From contig BSYO01000013.1 in assembly GCA_033239525.1 (NCBI GenBank), positions 5,976,501-6,040,500 of the forward strand: 64,000 nt of DNA, in the 5' to 3' direction. The stretch is from Nepenthes gracilis (taxonomy: Eukaryota > Streptophyta > Magnoliopsida > Caryophyllales > Nepenthaceae). The position numbers and the translations under genes were made by a program. The notes beneath the pieces are model-generated. The model was given only the letters and a program-made list of their open reading frames with translations. It was not told the DNA's origin and made no database searches. Below, piece after piece: positions 9,223-22,627 of the stretch (the stretch's first letter is position 1; each line of letters opens with the position of its first letter).

Positions 9223-12200
9223 ATATTAAAAAAATTAAAAAATATAATTTATTTTGTAATTTTAATTTTTGAATTTTTATCCACCGCCAAGTATAGAGAA
9301 TCAGTAAACCTAGCCCAACATTGTTCAAGGGGTGGCTGAGCAGAAAATGCTAGGTATTTTTAGCATTGGACCCTTTCAATTAAATCTTCAAAGATTTCAA
9401 TTAGATCTTTCCACCCAACGTTAAACATTTTTTACTTTGATTTTATTATTTGATGTTAAAAAACAATGTAGAGTTAAATATTTTTTTAATTCAAAGTGTT
9501 ATTACTTTTAAAGTATAATATATTAAAAAATATTTCCTTTTTGAATTTTAGCATGATGATAAATGATTTTGAGAAATAGCAGAATTTTTAATAGATGAGA
9601 GAACTCTAACCTTTACACCTTATTTTTGTCCCTCGCTTGAAAAATACTCACAACACTATTAGTTATTTAAAATTTTCTACTTATATGTGATTACGATCAA
9701 GTTTCAGTGAAAATAATTGAAACAATATTTTTTATTTCTCTAGTTGTATGTAATTACGGTATAATTTATTGTTTTAATTTATCTTTTACTAAATATATTT
9801 ACATATATTTAAATTGAAAGTTACAACTAAAATCTATTTGAAAACTATTACTTGTGCGATCAAATTTTAGATTCATATTTCTATAAAGTTGATGTTTCAA
9901 ATACAAATTTAAATTAAATTTTTGACTTTCTAGTGTCTTGGGATGTACCAATAATCAAAATCAAGCTGTCTTGTACTTTGAATTGATCTAACCTTAAATT
10001 TATTGTGTGTAGTTAATGTATATGAATATTAAAGATGATTTTATTCTTCCTTAATTTTACTATTTGTGCATGATTATCAGTAAAAATAAAAGATCTATCT
10101 GAATTTTGAGTTTTTTTAAATATTTTAGATAAATATTAATTTTTTTTTAAAAAAAAATCTTGATGTACCCTGGATCCGATTTCGATGGATTAGAGTGCCG
10201 CTAAATTTTTGGGTTGAACTTACTGGGGTTCTTATTTTTATACTTATTGATTTAGATTCTACATACCATTAATAAAAAAATAAAATGTCAATGTATTGAA
10301 ATGACTCACTCTTCACTATATTTTCCAATGTTTAAGTCAGTAGTATTTCTTAGAAATTTACAAAGTATCAATTTATGAGAAACGATACAAAAAAGGATGT
10401 TACTTGAGCTTAATAAGGAGGTTGTGCTCGTTGTGGAGCAGCTTTGTAGTAGCACGCTTGAGGAGAGTGGCTTTAACATCGTCGATGTGAGAATTATGAG
10501 AAAATTTTTGGGGCTCGGTGGACAGAGAGAGAAAGCTTTGGATAATATTCATGGTTCTGGCCAATTAAAGCAAACGATCTTTGCTACGAAAGAACAAAAA
10601 TAGGGGCCATCCAGATTGGGCCGTCCGGACTGGGCCACTATTGACCAGCTGATGTATCACTCTCGATCAACAGAAGCGTTGACCACAATCTGGGTCAATG
10701 GGCTGGATGCCTTCTAAGTCGGCCAACTTTTGGGTCGGTCTATTTCTACCGTTCCTCATCAAATCTTATTAAACCATTATCTATGTAGCTGATAATTTTT
10801 ATGTAAATATTATTCTTTTATTAATTTTATGTAAAGTTTTTGGCTAAATATTATATTTGATTATAGAATTTTATATTTTAGATATTTTTATATAAAAATA
10901 AATTTTAAAATAAAATTAGTTTAACTGAAATATCCAAGCTCAAATTGCCTTGGTTTTAATTATGTATAGGCATGATTATAGCTGTTAGCCCTACCCTCAA
11001 GCCTCACTTGGCCCAAAGCGACTTAATAATAGAAATTTCTATTTAAAACCTGATTAAAGTTTAAATTAAACCCAATTTCAATTAAATTCAGTTCTTCGTA
11101 AGAAAAAAAACACCAGTTGCTGGTCATTTATACCAACCTGGAAAAGTCTTAATTAATATTGGATATAAATTTTACATTGATACATTGATCGACCAAAATA
11201 ATATAATATAAACCGTATACAGTATCTAAATTGTGCCACATTTTATGTGGCTTCGGCACCGACTCAACCGTGATGTTAAACCTAATGTAAATGCATGTTA
11301 TTAATCATTAGAGTATACAATCTGCGAAAATAAAATTCATAACCTTTGCTATCTAATAGTTGGACGACCAACATCCCTAATTAATCATCAAACCACAATA
11401 ACATTATAACTGGAATTAAACTTACCAGAATCTACTGCTGAACAACCAATGTTTTATGTCTACAAACCATGAATAAGATATCAACATGATCGACATCCAA
11501 CTTATCAATTATAGCCCACTGTCTGAATAGTATAAACATGTTATCTACTATCCAAAAACTAAAATACAATATTTTAAATATTTCATTATTTAATCTAAAC
11601 TATTTGTAAATAGCATATCCTTCAATTTTGATCATTGACAAGTATTTAAATTTTTCATCTGAAGAAGTTAATAAAATAACAGTAATAAGTGAGTCAAAAA
11701 CTCAATAATATATATAATTTAACAAATGATCATATATAATTTGTATTTAAAACATATTAAAAGCTATTAAAGGGATAATTAATTATAATCTGATATAATG
11801 ATATAAAATATTCAAATAACTTTTTATAAATTTTTTATCATATTCTTGTTCATTTTTTACTCATCAAAACATACTGAAATTTAATTTTCTTAGAAACTAA
11901 GGGCCAGTAGGTCTTATAAATTAAATGAATAGATAGTTAAAATGTGAGTTATATTTATTTCCACGTAATTAAATATCGTACACTACTATTCAAGACCCGT
12001 AGGTAGACTATTATACATATAACGTTGTAGGCGGGGTGGATCGTTACTTTTCACCGTGAATTATAAATTTGAATCTCAATTTATCACTATAATCTATTAA
12101 GACATACCATAATATATTATCTACTGAAATACAACCATAGCCCAATACATATATTTAGGAAAACTCTATACTTTTTCTATTTTTTAATGTTCTCATTTTG

Positions 12201-14504
12201 AAAAAAATATACATAATTTTTAGGTTAATTATATAGTTTTCTTTTCAAATTCTGTAATTTCTCATTGTGTAAAACTTATACTTTATATAAAAATTAAGTT
12301 GTGGTGATCTTTTAACATATGGAATGACAAATTAGCATGTGCTATAGAAAAATTCTGTAAATATAGAAAATCTATAAATTTCAGCTTGTTCAGCAAATAT
12401 GTAAAGAAACTACATAAATTCTCAGAACATATATTTAATAGGTTTTAAATATACAAGAATGTTGCAAACGAAAATAAGCATGTAGGAGCATAACATCAGG
12501 TTTTAGAACATATATAAAGATTAAATTGCAAAAAACAGCTAAGACATGCAATATACATGAATTTAGGCATAAACTTTATACATTTTTCTAATAAAATGAA
12601 TAGAGTTTTATAAATATTCTAAATATAAGGATCATACTTTTTAATTCATGGCATGTATTAATATTTAAAATAAAAAATATTGAGATAATATAAAAAAGAT
12701 CAGCAATAATAAAAGAAAGGTTTAGAATACACATTCATTGACTTGATTCCCACCAAATTCTAGCTTGGATGAATTTAATTTGAGTTTCTAATGCTTTCTC
12801 TCTCTCATTTTCTCTCATCTCCTTCTATATTATCTCTCAAAATTTTTGAGAAAATTGATAGAAATTAGTTGGGATTCAATATATATATCGAGTGGTACTC
12901 AAGCGCTGATCAGGCGCCAAAACTTAATACTGTGACGTAGAGTGCTAGTTGGGTGCACTTCGGGTGCTCACCCCATAAGTTTTGGCACTTGGATGTACCT
13001 TCAGCTATGCTTTAAGCGCTACTACTTTGAATTTGGTACTTTGGCACCAGTTAAACTTTCAACAGGTACCAAATAGTCTGTTATCTTTATATAGGCATAT
13101 ATCAAGCACTGGTTGGACATTCATTAATTTGTTATGACCCGATCTAATATTAATTTTTTTATCTAATTTTTTTTATCATTTAACCTTAATTCTAATTATA
13201 TTAACTTAATTAATCAAGATTACAATAATATTTGGACTCGAGCCTTACAGTATTAGTGGATATTCCTTATTTTGTGAGAATATATGATTCATTAGACCAT
13301 TAATCTAATCACTAAAATTGTCAATTACAAAATCCATAACAATTTCTTTCTTTATTTTTGGATTTCTATCTAATGATCCAAGGCAACATATTGCACAAGA
13401 CGAATAAGGTTGGGGCTTTCCTTAGTTGAAAAAATTGTCTTAGGATTTTTATTATTTTTAGACATTTAACTATAAAAAAAAGTAAAATAATTTGATAAAT
13501 TCAAGTTAGATATACAATACCCCATGAATGGATGAGTGTTTTAAAGAGTTGCGCTCAGATTCACACATCAATAAACTCGAATAAGCGACATGTCTAAAAA
13601 AGATGCCAATCTTCATCACACTTTATTAATGGTTGTAATGAACCATACGCATATTAATAAGCTCAAATATTCAGAAAGAATACCGCCTAGAAGTGGCATA
13701 TTACACGAGTGAGTGAAGATTCTAATGAATTGTCCTCTAATGTGCACATCAGTAAGAGCATAGGCAATATGGTTACAGGTAGCACAACTTGAATAGAGCA
13801 CACCAGTCTAATTAAGGAAGGTTTTATTAAGTAAATCTTGAATAGCACACCATCCACTTTGGATAAGCAACATGCTCAAATAGAGCATTATCTGGGTAGG
13901 GCAAACCATTGGGACATGTGAAGGCTAGGATAAATCTTTGCTCGGTTGAGCACACTAATCATTTCAAATGACAATATGCTCAAACCAAGAATGTCACTAG
14001 TGAGACATATCTTTGAACGCAGAAATGTTCAAATCAATCGTATTTAGATGAGCACATCGGCCAGCTCGGATGAGCACATGCTCACGAAGAGCATGACTTA
14101 GATGAGACATAGCCATTTATTTGAATTAGAATTAGGTTTGAAATTAAAATTTAGCACGGCCTTTCATTCACAGCACTGTATGTCGTGTGGCTGGAAAGGG
14201 AAGTTTCCTAAACTAGCCACGTAATTCTTATTCTGTTGAGTATTCTTCTCACTAGTAATCCTAATGGCCTTAGCTGTGAGCTCTCGCCGGCCTAATTGAT
14301 CATTAATGGAGGTTGTTATTAGGTCTGCAAGAAGGTCTTCTCCATCTCAAGAGTTAAGGACGGCCGACCAATTAATGTTTTCAGACCTCTCCGCTGGAAC
14401 TTGCTGCCTATTCCGCTAGTTTGATAGAGACTACCCTGACCCCTTCGCTCTTAGCTGCATCATCAATTGATCTCGTTAGCCTTCACTTTTAAGTTTCCTA
14501 TCCT
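9223..14504. other. AT-rich intergenic region upstream of CER3
   Basis: No supported gene is seen. An isolated 68-codon open frame at 10397-10603 sits beside GC-richer DNA (10600-10760) but has no recognisable domain. At 13131 a TGTTATGACCCGATC looks like the start of another chromovirus-type LTR, but I could not find its end. From about 13560 to 14110 the sequence repeats loosely spaced GAGCACA(T) motifs, a degenerate repetitive block. The proximal CER3 promoter occupies the last few hundred bases. Confidence 0.6.
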
Positions 14505-14512
14505 TATAAATA
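14505..14512 (+). promoter_or_regulatory. TATA box of CER3
   Basis: TATAAATA lies 237 bases upstream of the CER3 start codon, which allows a 5' UTR of about 200 bases. It is the only good TATA box in the proximal promoter. Confidence 0.65.
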
Positions 14513-14748
14513 GTGACTCTAAGATCAAATACTGGTAGAAGCCCCTCGGATTATTCCATGTCTTCTCAATATATACAGTAAACCCAGAGCGAGAAGGGGC
14601 AAAGTAGCTCATCCTATCTGTTCCCCTCTCTGCTCACCTTCCTCTGTGTTACTCCGATTTTGAATTATTAACATAATAACTGGAAAATTCAGGAGTTGGG
14701 CATTAAGATTTTGAGGTTCTAGAGCGAGAGAGGAGACGGAGACTAAAT

Positions 14749-17700
14749 ATGGCTGCCCCTTTGTCTAGTTGGCCGTGGCAGAACTTGGGATCCCTCAAGG
14801 TATGGAAATGAATTCTGTCTTTATCTTTTCGACTGCTTTGGAAATTGGCTCTGTTTCTCTGTGACAATGTTTTTGTTGTTTTGGGAAACAGTATCTGCTG
14901 TATGGGCCATTTATTGCTCAAGTGGTGCGGCTATGGATGCATGGGGAGAGAATTCAAGATAGCTGGTGCTTCCATATCCTCTGGCTCTCTGCTCTTCGGG
15001 CTTTCCTTCATCAGCTTTGGACTTCCTACAGCAACATGCATTTCCTCAACCTGCGCCGCCGGATTCTCCCTCAAGGCGTCGATTTTAAGCAGATCGATCA
15101 GGAATGGGATTGGTAATTCCCTTCAATTCCTAACCATCCAACCTGTTTTTCTAAAGAAAAATCAAAATTATCAAAAATTTGTCTTGATGATTCATTCGAA
15201 ATTAACTCCGTATGACTTTACGGAGCAGAATCGGGTAAGCTTTTTATTCTATTCATTATGTAGATAAAAAAAAATTCTTAAATTAATCTTTTTTAATCGC
15301 TACACTTCTTAGATTTATGGTATCATATCTGTATTAGAGTCTTTTATATTACTTAAGAAAATTATTAGTAAAAGAAGAATCACTACCCCAAAAAAAAAAT
15401 GTAAAAAAAAAAATGTTCTCTGATATTTCTTGTTTTTTTCCTGCCCCTGTCTGCCAGTATTTATTATTAGACCAAGTAATTGATATGATCTTGATATTTA
15501 AAATTATTTATTATTATTTTTTTCTTTCTGAATGTACTATTGTGAAGGGATAACTTTCTGATCCTGCATGCATTTGTGGCTGCCATGGCCTGTCTTCTTC
15601 TTCCACCTTCCTTCTTCAACGTTCCTGTAATGAACTCGAAGGGATTCATTACTGCTCTGTTCCTTCACGTGCTGGTTTCAGAGCCTTTATACTATCTCTT
15701 CCACAGATTTCTCCACTCAGATTTCCTCTTTCGCCATTATCATTCACTGCACCATTCCTCTCCAGTCCCCCAGCCCTTCACCGGTAAGTCGTCGTCTTCT
15801 TCGCTAACATAACGATGACGTCATTATTCTGTCATAATTTACATACACTGTCTGCCTGTGCAGCCGAACATGCCACATTACTGGAGCATCTTGCCTTGAT
15901 ACCGATCATGTCGATTCCCTTGTTTGGTTCGTCACTGATCGGACACGGATCGATCGGATTGTTCTACGGTTACATTCTCGCGTTCGATTTTATGAGATGC
16001 TTGGGTTACTGCAACATTGAAGTCTTCCCACATCAAATTTTCGAAACTTTCTCGTTCTTCAGATACCTTCTTTACACTCCAACGTAAGCTCTTCCATTCC
16101 TTCCTTCATTTATGAGAATTTTACCTTAAGTTTCTGATTTTCTATACGATTATGTTGAAAATAGTTACAGTCTAACGATGATAGGAATTTTTAATGAAAA
16201 TTAGATGATTAAACCAAAGTATTCCAATATATAAATAAATTAACAGTTCTCAACCGTCCGATCATAAATTGCACATGCCACTGCCGTGTTTCGCCATTTC
16301 ATTTCATGTGTCCCAACACGGAAATTGTTTGCATGTCTGCATGAAAAATGATATTTTTTCTAATTTGACCACAAATTCCGCCAATTATATATATATATAT
16401 ATATTCTTTAAAATTAATACCTGCTTAATTTAATAGTGTAGATGAATAAATACTTAATTAAATTTTCTAAAGGTATAACAAGCGAAAGTACTTATTACTA
16501 ATTAAATCTCCTCCAATCTTATCGGTTTGTATCCATTAAAACATTAAATTTACTAAAGAACCAGCTGTTGCAAAATTATAAGTTATATATTTAATATTTT
16601 AAATACATTCTGTTATAAGATTTTTCTTTACCGATAAAAAATAGATAAAATACCCTTTTTATTAAAAAAAATCATGAATGGAACCGCTGTAAAAATTAGA
16701 TTGAGTAGGTAAATATTTAAAATTAGTTTTGTACTTTGCTTGGAGAAATTGATTAAGTATTTCATAACAAAGATTAACATTTTCTTTTTTCTAACAATGT
16801 TTCCTCTAATATTTTTTTGAATTTTCCCTTTCTATAAATATCGACAATGACATAACTCTAACTAATATTGATTTCTCGGATCGGCCACCTAAAAGAGAAT
16901 AGAAATCTAGGTGGAGCTATTAATATAGACTAACCTTTGAGCCTCTATCAATAATAGCTCAAGATGATGTTAAGAATAAATTTTATACTTTAAAAATGTC
17001 ATTTGTTTCTGTTTTTTTTATTGGATTTGGGTGATAGATATTTATCAGCTTTGATAATAATAATACATATATGTATTATCTCATGGAATATGAGATGGGG
17101 TACGACATAGCCGAGAAGCTGAAATTGGAGGGGTTGGTTAGTTGATAATGTGTCTTGGCTAACGAAATGAAAACGGGGGATTCTGCTCTGCGGAGTAAGA
17201 TTTCGTCTCAAAAAATTTTATTTTTTAAATTTCACAAAATAAAAAAAAAATCACCTTTTTGGGGGCAAAAGATCCTACTCTGCGAAACAGGATCCGTCAA
17301 TTTAACGAAAGGATGCATGTCCATTTTTCATTTAATGCCCATTGAAAATACTATTGCTTTCATGGTGATGAGTTTCCTTTGATTGTAGATATCACACCAT
17401 ACATCATACCAAAAAGGACTCCAATTTTTGCCTCTTTATGCCAATCTTTGATTTTCTCGGTAATACTCTCGACATCAATGCTTGGGAGTTGCAAAAAAAA
17501 ATCAGTTCTAATCCAGGTATCTTATTTATTTACTTATTCACACGATGCTATTCCGTTTATTTGAGAAATTATACGATATATGGAATTGGTCGGTGGATTA
17601 ATGCAGGAAAAAACGTGAGGGTGCCGGACTTTGTGTTCTTGGCTCATATAGTGGATTTTTCTGCGGCAATGCACCCACCATTTGTGTTCCGATCATTTGC

Positions 17701-20700
17701 ATCTTTGCCATATTCGTTGAGGCTCTTCATAGTTCCTGCATGGCCCTTTACGTTTATAGCCATGCTAATGTTGTGGGCATGGGCTAAGTCCTTCATGGTT
17801 TCCATGTGTGAACTTAAGGGCAAGCTCCTCCATACTTGGACCGTCCCTAGGTTCGGTTTTCAGGTCTGTCCTTAATTTTCTTCTTTTTTTAATAAGTTAT
17901 TTCTCCTTAATTTTGCTTTCAGTCAATTTTTATCGATAATTTCTTTGTTAATTTTTTCTATTTAACTGGGTGTTTATTCATTTATATGTCCATAAAAAAT
18001 AGCTATATTTTTTTGTTATTTGATGCAGTATTTCCTGCCATTTGCAACGAAGGGCATCAACAAGCAGATAGAGCAGGCCATTCTTAAGGCGGACAGATTA
18101 GGCGTCAAAGTCCTTAGCCTTGCTGCCCTTAACAAGGTTGGTTACCCTTCCTCTATTGCCCTTATCTTTGCATTCATTCTCTCAGATTAAACATAAAATA
18201 AATAATATGGGCATCATCGCCAAAGTAGACAAGGAAAAACCACATATATGTAGTACAGTAGTAGTAAAATAAGAAAAAAATATAGTAAGTATTACTTAAG
18301 AAAATATAAAAATAAAGTAATATATGAATAAATATTACTTTTGTTGTTATTTTCTCCTTTATATGGATTGCATTTCCCCTTATCTCTAAGATAAAACAAT
18401 AGTAAAATACCGCTCAATTATACGTGGTCGCATTGCTTGCTAATACGTCCAATTCGACAGATCATATCACCGTACAATCATTTCCATCTCTGTGAAGTTA
18501 AGTATTTGGAGACAGAGACAATTTTTATGTACAGTTTTCTCCAATAATAATAATAATAATAATTATTATTATTATTATTATTGTGGACCTCCTTTTGTAA
18601 AATTTTTTGAAATATTTTATGCTGCATGGTAGTCAATGAACCCACGTCACATTATTCAATTATAAAAATTGTATAAAAATTATTCATATATTATTTTTAT
18701 TTTTAAAAACTACTTTTATATGTATATTTAGAGTGGAATTCGATAATAAACAAACATATTTCTTGGCCTTATGGAATATTAAAATGGACGTATAGATCGT
18801 AATGATTAAATGTAAATATTTATTACACTTTCATAAATTTGTTCTGGAATTATAAAATCACTTAATTATACCAAAAGATATATAATAATAATCTAATAGC
18901 GCTGGTTATCAATCAAGAGGTGTTTTCCCCTAAAATCAAACAAGACCACGAATGGTTTTTACTAACATTCGCTTGACCATTCCGGCGGGTGATTTATTGA
19001 GACTTATTGATGACAGTAGCGTCTTTTCTGATTGTTGACTATGGCCACCAATGGTAGGTGTTGCATTGGTGGCCTCTGCCCTGACTAAACTGTTACTACT
19101 AGGTTGGAGGGTTCCTCTATTGAGATTTAGCGTGTCACATGGGCTGCTTATTTGGTCTAGCGAGTCCCTACCTCCATCAGCCCACTATTTGTTGACAAGT
19201 TTGGGCCTATCGTTTGGACCTCCTGGGTTCTAGTATTTGTTGGGCATTTCTTCGTGGTTGGACATGACTTAATCTTAGCTCGATCCTTAGTAGAATTGGA
19301 CCCATCAGCATCAAAGATTTGTAGATAAGTTAGTCACTTTATTAGAGTTATTGCTATATATGTTTGGCGGCCTAATAGAGTAAGCAAGCAACATAAATCT
19401 ATGGGAAAATTAATCTCCAAGGGAAATTAAGTCGAGCCCCCATGACAAAGTTCATTCCTCTCTCAAAACCCCTAATAATTCTCAACCGTGTCACGTTTAG
19501 GCCATAGTTTTAGTAATCTTTGCCTCCAATATACATCAAAAAACGATGGCCATAGTTTTAGGCCTTGGTTTCTTCCTAAATGAAGAGAAGTCATTGGGTT
19601 AATAGTTCAATCTGCAAGTTCAATAATGAACATTTTTTTTTAAAACTGAATTCCACATCAATTATCAAATATTAAACACCATAAAAGCATAATGAATAAA
19701 ATCACATAATTAAATATATATAAATTATATGATAATATTTAATTTAAAATATTCTTTTCAATTAAGAAAAAATTATGAGATAATTATTTAAAAAATTTAC
19801 TTTAATTGTATCCGATTGCAAATATAATACCATCTGATATCTCATCAATATAATTTCAGTCAATGATTGTTAGAACACAACCCTAATATACCTAATGGCA
19901 CACTAGATAAGGTATACCGAAAAATATAAATAATCAAATGGTAATATGTATTGAAAATAAAATTAGAATAATATACCCGATATTAATAAAAAATAAAACT
20001 TAAATTAAATTTTAATTAGATGCCGAAATTCTTTATTTTTTTTTCTTTTTTTTATCTGTGTGGCCATTTTTTTGTGTTGAAAATAATTTTGGACATCCTA
20101 AAAATCAAATTAGGATCTTTACATCCCGTGTGGTTGGTTGAACAGCGATCTCATAATCACCACTCAGAAAATCCTCCAAGTTTTACATTTAAGCGTCCAA
20201 CTCACAATCTTTTTATAGATAACTATTGAAAATCCTCCGGTCTTGGTACTTAAGCCACTTAATCTTGACCTTCTTATGAAACCTTTTACAAACAGTTCAT
20301 ACAGAGTGTCCTTCAGTAAATATGGTTGCTTGAGTGAACCTAATGCATACAGCACACGACCCCCTTGATAACCCCTTTTATTAAACATAAGATTTATAAA
20401 AAGTGATTCAAAATTCAACAGAATAGACTTTACATTAATTAAGAAAACAAAAACATTTTACCCATATGCTTATTTTTAAATATAAAATGGCACATTGTGT
20501 ACATACATGCGTACACGCAAACATGTACACAGACATATATATATATATAAAATTATAATAATAATTTAGGAAAAAAAATAAAATTTTATAATAGAATTTG
20601 AAAAAAAAATATTTTTTTGTATTTGTTTTTCAACAAATCTAGGGCTGTATATTTTGTGCAGAATGAATCGCTAAATGGTGGAGGTGTTCTGTTCGTGAAC

Positions 20701-22627
20701 AAGCATCCCAACCTGAGAGTGCGGGTAGTACACGGCAACACCTTGACTGCAGCGGTCATCCTTAACGAGCTCCCCGCCGACGTGAAGGAGGTCTTCCTGA
20801 CTGGGGCCACCTCAAAGCTTGGACGGGCAATTGCCCTCTACCTTTGCCGCCGTAAAGTACAAGTCATGGTAATATTTACTTATATATATTTTTAACGTCT
20901 TTATTTCCTTTTTCTCTGCTTTTTTTTTTCTTAAAAAAAAATGTTTTCTTGTATTAAATATGAACAATAATATTTAGTGCCTTTAATAGCTCTGTTTATC
21001 TGATAAGTGCAGATGTTGACCCTGTCAACCGAGAGGTTCCAGAAAGTTCAAAAGGAAGCTCCACTGGAATGCCAAAAGTACCTAACTCAGGTCACAAAAT
21101 ACCAAACCGCCAAGAGCTGTAAGGTATTGTTTTCCACAAAAATCATGACCTGCTACATTAAATCAATTTGAATAAAAAATAGGGTAATTCAATTAAAATT
21201 TTGATACCCATGTAGATATATATATATATGTTTTCAAATATCAAAATATATTATTATTATTTAAACATGATATAATTATTTTTAAAAAAATACAAGCAGT
21301 TAAGATTGTTATTATTCAATAATCCACCAAATAAAAAAAGCGAAAAAAGAGAAAATATATTGATGAAAAATTAGGTGTTGGCTGCAGACATGGATAGTGG
21401 GAAAGTGGATCACACCGAGAGAGCAGAGCTGGGCGCCGCCCGGCACCCATTTCCACCAGTTCGTCGTCCCTCCGATCTTGCATTTCAGGAAAGACTGCAC
21501 TTACGGTGATCTTGCCGCCATGCGACTGCCGGAAGATGTCCAAGGCCTTGGTGCCTGCGAGGTAAAACCAAAAACTTAAGGGAAAAAAAAAAAAAACCCC
21601 GTTGGATTTTTAAAACCAAAAGATTATATATTAAATTTATTTAATTTTCAAAGTATAGAATAATTAGATATTAAAATACTCTATTTATTAAAAAAAAAAA
21701 AAAGCTATTATATCGTGGTTATTTTCAAAAAAAAAAAAACTAAAAAATGTAAATTATAAAATATAAAGTTAGGAAAAATCTACATATCTCTTCCGATATT
21801 TATTCAATACGTGTAAAATATTTTTTTAAAAAATTTTGATATAATTTAATATTTTAAAATTATATAATATTTTATTTATGATGAGGACGCGTGTCTTAAC
21901 AGCTGCGTGTGTGATTTGAACAGTGACAACTTGCCTTATATTTAAATTAATTTATCTAAATCACCGATATGATATTGAAAAATAAAAATAAAAAATAAAA
22001 GACGTAAAGTGTTTAACTATCCATTCTCTGACTTCCCACCAAAATACACGTGTAAGAAATTAATAAATAGCCCATGAAATTATAAAAATAATGAACAGCT
22101 ATGAACATGCTTGCTATTATTCTGAAATTGACCGATCGATGCCGAAATTAATTAAAACCAACAATTCAATGCGAAAATTGTGGATTCCACCTAGCCATTT
22201 AATCAAATTATTAAATTATTATTTGTACAAATACCAATAATCTGTACAAGTTAATGCCATTTAATATGAGTAATGTTATAGAATTATTATTTTAAAAGCT
22301 CCATATTAACTGTAAAGTAAGATTTTATATATTTATTTATATATTAATATAATAAATTAATAATATATTATATTAATTAAAATTTATTTTAGAAATATTT
22401 TCATTATTTAGACATATGTAGTTGAATATTCGTATCATTGAACTGTTGGACAGTACACCATGGACAGAGGAGTCGTTCATGCATGCCATGCAGGTGGGGT
22501 AGTGCACACCCTGGAAGGATGGACCCACCACGAAGTTGGAGCCGTTGATGTGGATAGGATTGATATCGTGTGGCAGGCAGCATTGAAGCATGGCTTTAAG
22601 CTCGTCTCATGGAATCAAAAGTCATAG
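14749..22627 (+). CDS. CER3: CER3/WAX2, very-long-chain alkane-forming complex subunit (11 exons)
   Basis: Exons are 14749-14799, 14892-15112, 15548-15783, 15864-16083, 17389-17516, 17607-17863, 18029-18136, 20662-20868, 21013-21123, 21388-21561 and 22454-22627, all with GT-AG borders. They join to an unbroken 628-residue protein, close to the roughly 632 residues known for CER3. The start [21 protein letters not shown] fits the family N-terminus. The membrane-embedded N-half has fatty-acid-hydroxylase-type histidine clusters: HRFLH (143-147), HYHSLHH (154-160) and HTIHH (245-249). The C-half has the WAX2 C-terminal domain, including [10 protein letters not shown] (454-463) and a conserved [15 protein letters not shown] near the end. 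In the family, CER3 works with CER1 and cytochrome b5 in the ER to turn very-long-chain acyl-CoAs into cuticular alkanes. Nothing suggests a pseudogene. A CER1 paralogue is less likely: both ends match CER3 better. Confidence 0.95.
16084..17388 (+). other. CER3 intron 4 (1305 bp)
   Basis: AT-rich intron with a short (TA)n run near 16387-16403. It ends TTGATTGTAG just before the exon that completes a split threonine codon. No gene or clear element is seen inside. Confidence 0.85.
18137..20661 (+). other. CER3 intron 7 (2525 bp), expanded
   Basis: This is by far the largest CER3 intron. It holds a palindromic trinucleotide microsatellite at 18543-18582, where (AAT)n is followed by (ATT)n and could fold into a long hairpin. 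A GC-richer island at about 18930-19600 is unlike the rest of the intron and may be an old transposon insertion, though no domain or boundary was identified. Confidence 0.7.

Noticed and set aside
14845..15267. 140-codon ORF overlapping CER3 exon 2
   Set aside because: It uses a different frame from the conserved CER3 protein and reads through the intron; a shadow frame.
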